Shown: one piece after another, positions 58,354-64,000 of the stretch
Position numbering within the stretch: position 1 is the stretch's first letter
How the letters are laid out: every line of letters begins with the position of its first letter
NCBI RefSeq assembly: GCF_004348825.1
Contig: NZ_SMJU01000001.1
Coordinates: forward strand, 1 to 64,000
Source: Arundinibacter roseus
GTDB lineage: Bacteria; Bacteroidota; Bacteroidia; Cytophagales; Spirosomataceae
Length of the DNA: 64,000 bases
Direction: 5' to 3'
The notes under the pieces: model-generated
Told to the model about the DNA's origin: nothing
Seen by the model: only the letters and a program-made list of their open reading frames with translations
Databases searched by the model: none
Translations under genes and position numbers: made by a program

Positions 58354-58752
58354 GTGAAAAAACAAGCAAACTACCTTTTTGTGTATGGCACCCTCATGCG
58401 AGGTTTCAACAACCCTTTTGCCGCTACACTTCGGAAGCATTCTTCTTTTGCTGGTTTGGGGCATTTTACCGGGGAATTATACCGCATCAGCTGGTATCCC
58501 GGAGCACTTTACCTTCCGAAATCTACCACTTCTGTCCATGGAGAAGTTTACAAACTCATTCATTTTGAAACACTTATTGAACAGTTGGATCTCTATGAAG
58601 AAATTGACTCCAACGAAGCACAAAGCCTGTATATCCGGCGCGAGGTACCCGTTATGACCGAACGGCAGGAAGTGATTTCCTGCTGGACATACCTCTACAA
58701 TCAACCCGTTTTGGCCGCCGATTTAATACCTTCCGGACGATTTACGGCCTGA
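58354..58752 (+). CDS. Gamma-glutamylcyclotransferase-like (AIG2/GGCT) protein
   Basis: 132 aa from the GTG at 58354. The YGTLMRGFNNP substrate-binding loop and the catalytic Glu in DLYEEIDS fit GGCT-fold proteins, with VHGEVYKL and YIRREVPV. Members cyclise gamma-glutamyl amines to 5-oxoproline, but the substrate here is unknown. GTG is the only start that keeps the FVYGTLM strand in place. It lies before the response-regulator gene on the same strand, 99 bp away. Confidence 0.85.
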   Translation: MKKQANYLFVYGTLMRGFNNPFAATLRKHSSFAGLGHFTGELYRISWYPGALYLPKSTTSVHGEVYKLIHFETLIEQLDLYEEIDSNEAQSLYIRREVPVMTERQEVISCWTYLYNQPVLAADLIPSGRFTA

Positions 58753-58851
58753 TTTTTTATCTTTACATACCCAAAAACTACCCATGCATGTCTTTTAACT
58801 CTTAGTACTCCTTTTTCAACCATTTCAGGCTACCCTTAACTCACCCGTACT

Positions 58852-59499
58852 ATGCCTACGCCCATTCAGGTTTTGCTCGTCGACGACCATCAAATCATCT
58901 CCGACAGCCTTTCGCTATTGTTTGGAACCATGGAAAACATTGAGGTAATCGGCAGCCTGAACGACAGCCGGAAAGTGATGGATTTCCTGGAATTACATCC
59001 GGTGGATGTACTCGTAACCGATCTGAACATGCCCTATCTCAATGGAATTGAACTGACGGTGCGGGTACGAGAGCAGTATGCCGACATGAAGATTTTGATG
59101 CTTACCGTCAAGGACGAACTTGACGTGATTCAGGATGCGTACCGGGCGGGTATTTCGGGCTATGTCATGAAAAAAGCCGACCGCGCAGAGCTCGAACGCG
59201 CCCTTCGATCGGTGGCCTCGGGTCAGAAGTATTTCAGCGAATCGGTGATGCGGGAATTAATGATGGGCGCTCGACCGGACACCGCCACCGAACATACCGA
59301 CGAGTTTGTGCAACTGACCCGCCGCGAGGTAGAAATCGTCCGGCTTATTGCGCAGGAGCTGTCTACGACCGAAATCGCCGAGCGACTTTTTATCAGTGTG
59401 GGTACGGTAGAAACACATCGGCACAACATCATGCGAAAATTGGGTGCCAAGAATGTCATCGGGATTATCAAATATGCTATCCGGTATAAGATGCTGTAA
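58852..59499 (+). CDS. NarL/LuxR-type response regulator
   Basis: 215 aa. The receiver domain (1-120) has the acidic pair in LLVDDHQII, phospho-acceptor Asp57 in LVTDLNMPYLNG and Lys in LTVKDEL. The C-terminal LuxR-type HTH is LTRREVEIVRLIAQELST with TEIAERLFISVGTVETHRHN. It would bind DNA when phosphorylated. Its 3' end overlaps by 23 bp, tail to tail, the histidine kinase gene at 59477, whose HisKA_3 type matches NarL regulators. Confidence 0.95.
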   Translation: MPTPIQVLLVDDHQIISDSLSLLFGTMENIEVIGSLNDSRKVMDFLELHPVDVLVTDLNMPYLNGIELTVRVREQYADMKILMLTVKDELDVIQDAYRAGISGYVMKKADRAELERALRSVASGQKYFSESVMRELMMGARPDTATEHTDEFVQLTRREVEIVRLIAQELSTTEIAERLFISVGTVETHRHNIMRKLGAKNVIGIIKYAIRYKML

Positions 59500-61372
59500 C
59501 TAACGTCTCGTTCATCGGGATTTCGATACTTACGCGGGTGAGCTGCTGTGGGGCACTTTCGAGCGTCCAGGTTCCGTGCAGTTCATCTACTCGATTTTGG
59601 ATATTTCGCAAGCCAACTCCTTCTTTCGTAGTATGTTGCGACTCAAACCCCACGCCATCGTCACTGACCGAAAGCACGACGCGATTGGACTGAAACGTGA
59701 GGCTGATCCAGGCATGCGATGCCTGCGCATGTTTCAGAATATTGTTCACCAGTTCAAGGGTTATGGTATAAAGCTGATATTCTACGGCAGGATTCAGGCG
59801 GGTTTCAATCCCATCAAAGACGAAGGAAAACGACGTTTTATCGTTCCCGTTCAGCGTTCCGACCAGCTGCTGAATCGCAACTTTCAGCCCCTTGGTTTCC
59901 AGAGCTTCGGGCAGCAGATTGTGCGAAATCAGCCGAATATCTCCATACACATCCTGTACCATGCCTAGCACATCATTCAGAATTTTCTGATCTGTGGCCA
60001 GCCAATCGCTGCGATCCAGGGCTTCAAGTCGCCAGCGTATCGCCGCAATTTTGGTGTTCAGATTATCATGAAGTTCAGAAGCCATGCGCTTTCGCTCCAT
60101 AGACTGCCCCCGGGCCAGCGCTTCTTCAATCTCCCTGTTTTTTGTCAACAGTTCATTGTTGCTGCTGCGAAGGCGGCGGTTTGTCCAGATAATGTACCCC
60201 ACAGCCCCCAGCCCCAGCAAGAGCATGATAATCAAGAAATTACGTGTTTGCAACAAACTCTGATTTTCCAGGTTTTTAATCTTATTTTCCCGAAGTTCAG
60301 CATCGTAACTTTCCCGCAGTTCCATATACTTTTGCTGTAACTTATAGCGTTGCAGGCTGTCCTCGCGGGCCTTGTGCTTTTCCAAAAATAGGAGCGCATT
60401 TTTGTAATCTCCTGATTTTTTATAGGTCAAATACAAATTACCTTCCGCACGTGACTGCATCTCGTTCCAGCCCGACTGCCCCGCAAAATCCAGGCTCATG
60501 TTTCGGTATTCAATTGCCTTTGAAAAATCTCCTTTGGCCTCGTGTATATCAGCCAAATCGGCATAAATAGCAAAAATAACCACCCGGTTGTTGGCTTCTT
60601 TGGCTATTCGAAGCGCTTTGTTTCGGTATTCCGCCGCAAGCTTTTCGTTGCCCAGCTTTTGGTAGCAATTGGCCAGGCCGTGCGGGTTGTCGGCTTTCAG
60701 GTTTGGGCTCGTCGACCGGGGCAATAGTTTTTCTACCTGAAGGTAATAATCCAGCGCTTTGGGATAATTTCTGATGCCGAAGGAATCGTAGTAATTATAG
60801 TCTCCAAAAAAATCAAGAATCCAGCATAAATTATTGGTATTACTGCTTTGACGAGCCAGTGGGAGCGCTTTTTGGAGGTAAAGAATGCAGCGCTCGGGCA
60901 ACCCGTTGTTGTTAAGCACAAAGCCCGCCAAAATGTAGGTATACGTAAGGTCATACGGATCAATCGGCAGCTTTTCAAAGTGAGCAATCGCTTGTGTATA
61001 GGCCTGAAATGCCTTCGTATAGTCGCCACGCACGTCATATTTTTTTCCGGTAGCCCGCCAGTACAAACCTTCACCCCATTGGTTTTTATAAGTTTCCGAT
61101 AGTTGCAATAAACTGTCCAGATACGCGTCTGCCCGACGGTCATTCTGATTAAACAATCGCTCTGTCAACAAACTTGTAGTGGCCAGCAAGAGGCTGTCTG
61201 TTTCGGGAGAAGCAACCTGTTGTAAAAGTAACTTTCGTTTGGTAACAAGCGTATCCAGGGCCATATTCTGACCAAAAACGGCTGCATGCACCAAAAAACA
61301 GAGCAAACTCCACCCGATTTTGCGTATCCACTCTCGGTTACTTTTTTTGTATGTGGAGCAAGAAATTTTCAA
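59477..61372 (-). CDS. TPR-containing sensor histidine kinase (HisKA_3/NarL type)
   Basis: 631 aa. A signal peptide (about 16-36) is followed by a periplasmic sensor of TPR-like repeats (about 95-340: YTKAFQAYTQAIAHFEKL, YLQKALPLARQSS, FSKAIEYRNMSLDFA), a membrane helix (about 378-397), and HisKA_3 with the phospho-acceptor His434 in ERKRMASELHDNLNTKIA. An HATPase_c domain follows (NILKHAQASHAWISL, SDDGVGF, GVGLRNIQNRVDEL). The type partners LuxR regulators, as encoded next door in the convergent orientation. The signal is unknown; TPR sensors often bind peptides or proteins. Confidence 0.94.
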   Translation of the reverse strand: MKISCSTYKKSNREWIRKIGWSLLCFLVHAAVFGQNMALDTLVTKRKLLLQQVASPETDSLLLATTSLLTERLFNQNDRRADAYLDSLLQLSETYKNQWGEGLYWRATGKKYDVRGDYTKAFQAYTQAIAHFEKLPIDPYDLTYTYILAGFVLNNNGLPERCILYLQKALPLARQSSNTNNLCWILDFFGDYNYYDSFGIRNYPKALDYYLQVEKLLPRSTSPNLKADNPHGLANCYQKLGNEKLAAEYRNKALRIAKEANNRVVIFAIYADLADIHEAKGDFSKAIEYRNMSLDFAGQSGWNEMQSRAEGNLYLTYKKSGDYKNALLFLEKHKAREDSLQRYKLQQKYMELRESYDAELRENKIKNLENQSLLQTRNFLIIMLLLGLGAVGYIIWTNRRLRSSNNELLTKNREIEEALARGQSMERKRMASELHDNLNTKIAAIRWRLEALDRSDWLATDQKILNDVLGMVQDVYGDIRLISHNLLPEALETKGLKVAIQQLVGTLNGNDKTSFSFVFDGIETRLNPAVEYQLYTITLELVNNILKHAQASHAWISLTFQSNRVVLSVSDDGVGFESQHTTKEGVGLRNIQNRVDELHGTWTLESAPQQLTRVSIEIPMNETLVTASYTG

Positions 61373-61486
61373 TTAATTTATTGGGAAAATGATGTTGATA
61401 AATCCTATAAAAGGTAGCAAAATTCAGACCCAGAATCAAGCCTTAAAACCTATGAAAGCAACTATCTTCAATAAAGTTTTTTTGAA

Positions 61487-62101
61487 TTAATGAAAGAAAA
61501 AACTCAACCCTACCGTCGTACGCAACGTACGCATATCGGGTCGATCTTCAAAACCTACGCCATTTCCCAGAAAACTACTGATTTTACCGTAACTTCCACC
61601 TATGGAAGCGTTTATTGCCAGGTTTTCAATAATAAAAAAATTCAGACCTGCCGAGCCCATCACGGCAGGGCCTCTCATTTTGAATTCGTAGGCATCTCCA
61701 TTCAAAAATACCGGATCAATCAGAAAATCCTGGCTGCAAACGCCGAGTTCCACAAAAGGTCGGAAAGCCTGCAACGTGCCGCCCAAATTGAGCCGCAGCC
61801 CCGCTCCCAGCGTGTTGAGCCGATAAACATCCCACTCTTCGGGCGTATTGAAACGGAACGAGTAACCGTCAAAACTGGCAAATACTTCGAGACGCTGATT
61901 GAACCCATACCCTACCCGAACGCCTCCACCGAGTCCGTTAGGCTCTGCTTCGTCGAGCTGATTAAAGTAACTGGATGACCAGTAACTATAATTCCCCGAG
62001 GCCCCCACGTTGAACCCTTCTGTGTTGGATCGAACGTCCTGCGCGTGTAGCGAACTATGAATTGCAAAAATTACCAGAACAAGAAATACAGGCGTTTTCA
62101 T
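61487..62101 (-). CDS. Outer-membrane beta-barrel protein
   Basis: 204 aa from the ATG at 62101 (MKTPVFLVLVIFAIHSSLHAQ). An upstream ATG at 62134 would only lengthen the signal. After cleavage at HAQ the protein is a run of beta strands with alternating aromatics (FNVGASGNYSYW, VRVGYGFNQRLEVFASFDGY, AGLRLNLGGTLQAFRPFVEL) and ends in Phe-His (LRTTVGLSFFFH), typical of small eight-stranded OmpA/OmpW-like barrels. The role is unknown. It lies between the histidine kinase and the Ser/Thr kinase, all minus strand, but with separate gaps. Confidence 0.85.
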   Translation of the reverse strand: MKTPVFLVLVIFAIHSSLHAQDVRSNTEGFNVGASGNYSYWSSSYFNQLDEAEPNGLGGGVRVGYGFNQRLEVFASFDGYSFRFNTPEEWDVYRLNTLGAGLRLNLGGTLQAFRPFVELGVCSQDFLIDPVFLNGDAYEFKMRGPAVMGSAGLNFFIIENLAINASIGGSYGKISSFLGNGVGFEDRPDMRTLRTTVGLSFFFH

Positions 62102-62182
62102 AAAAGTTTTGGGTAAAAGTGATGGATTTATCAATTATGTAAATTATTGATTTTCAATTATTTAGATAAAAATAAAATGATT

Positions 62183-63985
62183 TCATTGTCGGAGAACCAA
62201 ATTGGTACGTACTACTTTCAGGCCATTGACCCGGCGACTTTGCTCAAATACTACCCGCTGACTATCCTTGGTGCTATACTCAGGAAACCGGATCGAAATC
62301 CACTGTCCATTGACTGCCTCCACCGCCTCAAACTGCACCGCCAGGTACGCTTTTTGCGCATTAGTAGCTTTTCGTGCATCCACGATTCGGCCCCGCACGC
62401 GCGCACCAGCCACAATGACGGGCGTGCCCTGCACCACCACGGGTGCCAGCGTTCGTAGCCATATCACCTTCCCGCTGCGGTTTTCCTGATCCGAAGAAAT
62501 ACTTTCCGTAAACTCCACCGGGAAGGTTTCATTTCGAAGCTCTACGGCAATCGTCCGGCTAGTAACTTTTGGCAAAACAGGGGTTTCGGGCGTTTTTTCT
62601 TCTTTGATTTTTTCAGGTGTTTCCGGCTCGTTCTTTTTGGGCTCAGGTTCTTCTTCCTTTTTAGGCTCAACGGGGCTCTTGCGTTCATCGAGAGGCTTTT
62701 CAGTTTTTTGCTTTTTCTTTGGCACCTGCTCTTTCTGGCCAGGCGGCGTAGCAGGTTCGTCCGTTGGATTTGAGGGTGGCACCTGCACCAACCGCGGATC
62801 CAGCACAACGGCAGTTTGATTATTCAGCGGAGCCGGGCTATCCGAATCCCGGATCGTTGAAGGTGAAACCTGCAGAGAATCTGCCAGAAGCTGTCCGGGA
62901 ATATCCAAATCTTCGGCAGTTGGCGCTGGATCGGATGACCAAAATCCGAGTAGCATAATTACGGCTACCAACAACAAAGCGCCCATCAAAATCAGCCCTT
63001 CCAGCGTCAGCACAGACTCTTTGATTTTTTTCCAACCTTCTGATCTTTCACTACGAATAGACGAGTCGGCCAGTCGGGTGGGTTCTACCCGGGGCTTGTC
63101 GGCGGTTACGGTGGTTGGTTTTATGGAGGCAATGCGGGTAGGTTGCTGAAAATCAAGCCAGTTCAGCAGTCCCGGCGCCACAACTGCGGTAAGCGCCTGC
63201 CTGAGTTCGGGTGCAGAAATGAATCGTTTTTCAGGTTTTTTATGAAGTAATTTTTCAAGAATCTGTTCAAGATTTTTGGGTAGTTCTGCCCGATGCTCCC
63301 GAATAGGAATTGGTTTCTGACTCAGAATATGGGTGATCAACGTTGAATCCGTACTAGCTCTGAACGGCATTTTTCCCGATAACAGCTCATATAGCAAAAT
63401 CCCGACGGCATACAGATCGGAAGGAACCGACGGCTCGCCACCATCCAAAAGTTCGGGAGCCATGTATTCCAGCGTGCCCATCACCCGGTTGACGCGTGTC
63501 AGGCGCTCGCTACCCACGAGCCGGGCAATGCCGAAGTCCATTAGTTTGACGAATCCATCCCGGGTCAGCATGAGGTTGGCGGGCTTAATATCGCGATGCA
63601 GAATGCCCTTCGTATGTGCATGATGCAGGCCGTCCAATGCCTGAATAATCGCCCGAATGGCATGTTCTACCGAAAAAGGCCCTTGCTTGCGAAGGAGGTT
63701 TTCGAGCGTAGCGCCATCTACAAACTCCATCACCATGAAATTATCGTCCTGATCCCGGATAAAGTTGTAGAGCGTGGCTACATTGGGATGATTAAGGCGG
63801 GCCGAAAGCACGGCTTCATTCCGAAATCGCTCAAAAAAAGTGGTGTCCCGCAGCAGGTGCGGATGCAGCATTTTGAGCGCTACCGGGCGCTGCAGGAGCG
63901 TATCGGTGGCCTTATAGACCGTTCCCATGCCGCCCTCGCCGAGCAGTTCTTCGACTCGATAGTTTTGAATCAAACGCCCGATCAT
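62183..63985 (-). CDS. Transmembrane Ser/Thr protein kinase with Pro/Lys/Glu-rich linker
   Basis: 600 aa. The kinase domain (about 8-270) is complete: G-loop GEGGMGTVYKA, Lys38, helix C Glu57, HRDIKPANLML, and D150FG. A short linker precedes a membrane helix at about 328-347 (LILMGALLLVAVIMLLGFW). Beyond it lies a region about 405-480 almost wholly of Pro, Lys and Glu (KKKQKTEKP, EPKKEEEPEPKKNEPETPEK), like the periplasm-spanning part of TonB. The end is a beta-rich domain of about 120 aa (VIVAGARVRGRIVDARKATN, LAVQFEAVEAVNGQWISI). It is probably a sensor kinase whose outer domain detects an envelope cue. Confidence 0.93.
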   Translation of the reverse strand: MIGRLIQNYRVEELLGEGGMGTVYKATDTLLQRPVALKMLHPHLLRDTTFFERFRNEAVLSARLNHPNVATLYNFIRDQDDNFMVMEFVDGATLENLLRKQGPFSVEHAIRAIIQALDGLHHAHTKGILHRDIKPANLMLTRDGFVKLMDFGIARLVGSERLTRVNRVMGTLEYMAPELLDGGEPSVPSDLYAVGILLYELLSGKMPFRASTDSTLITHILSQKPIPIREHRAELPKNLEQILEKLLHKKPEKRFISAPELRQALTAVVAPGLLNWLDFQQPTRIASIKPTTVTADKPRVEPTRLADSSIRSERSEGWKKIKESVLTLEGLILMGALLLVAVIMLLGFWSSDPAPTAEDLDIPGQLLADSLQVSPSTIRDSDSPAPLNNQTAVVLDPRLVQVPPSNPTDEPATPPGQKEQVPKKKQKTEKPLDERKSPVEPKKEEEPEPKKNEPETPEKIKEEKTPETPVLPKVTSRTIAVELRNETFPVEFTESISSDQENRSGKVIWLRTLAPVVVQGTPVIVAGARVRGRIVDARKATNAQKAYLAVQFEAVEAVNGQWISIRFPEYSTKDSQRVVFEQSRRVNGLKVVRTNLVLRQ

Positions 63986-64000
63986 AGCAAGTCAAGAGTT

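Overview
The window is a chromosomal segment of a Bacteroidota bacterium, most likely order Cytophagales (Spirosomataceae/Cytophagaceae-like). I infer this from several signs. Promoters read TTTG-N19-TAnnTTTG, with TAnnTTTG boxes upstream of many genes. The ribosomal order is str-rpsJ-S10-spc-alpha, running on past secY-map-infA-rpmJ to rplQ and then carA and eno. Other signs are the long Bacteroidota-type QueA, a TPR/PD40/OmpA lipoprotein, many lipoproteins, and weak Shine-Dalgarno sites. The genus cannot be fixed by reading alone. No tRNA, rRNA or CRISPR array was seen.

Layout. 1-563: right end of an IS3-family element, next to ilvE. 0.6-12.8 kb: housekeeping and envelope genes (ilvE, cobalamin adenosyltransferase, queA, DUF5009 acyltransferase, ndk, nrnA, two FKBP lipoproteins, rdgB, PPK2, a coiled-coil membrane protein). 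13.3-20.1 kb: an M28 peptidase with a lipoprotein, gpmI with a low-molecular-weight tyrosine phosphatase and an FtsB/DivIC-like protein, eno, and a periplasmic rhodanese-thioredoxin. 20.2-42.4 kb: carA and then the minus-strand ribosomal supercluster from rplQ back to rpsL. It includes secY, map, infA, rpmJ (38 codons), rpoA and fusA. 42.6-52.4 kb: icd, a PorE-like lipoprotein, an M23 peptidase, cry-DASH, LemA, two TPM-domain proteins and a paralogue of the coiled-coil protein. 52.5-56.3 kb: an exported catalase-peroxidase diverging from an OxyR-type regulator. 56.5-64 kb: a conserved protein of unknown function, a gamma-glutamylcyclotransferase-like protein, a tail-to-tail response regulator and TPR histidine kinase, a small beta-barrel protein and a transmembrane Ser/Thr kinase.

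How the parts fit. The ribosomal cluster is not one simple operon. rpsL-rpsG has a full consensus promoter and its own terminator. It is separated from fusA by two oppositely oriented paralogous lipoprotein genes, the first broken by an in-frame stop. fusA-rpsJ then ends in a strong terminator before rplC. An exact 10-nt upstream copy of one terminator arm could form a competing antiterminator, so this junction looks like an attenuator. Other points for follow-up are a perfect dyad midway between katG and oxyR, ribosomal protein L17 fused to a helix-hairpin-helix-like tail, S3 with an Arg/Gly-rich tail, and zinc-ligand-free S4, S14 and L36.
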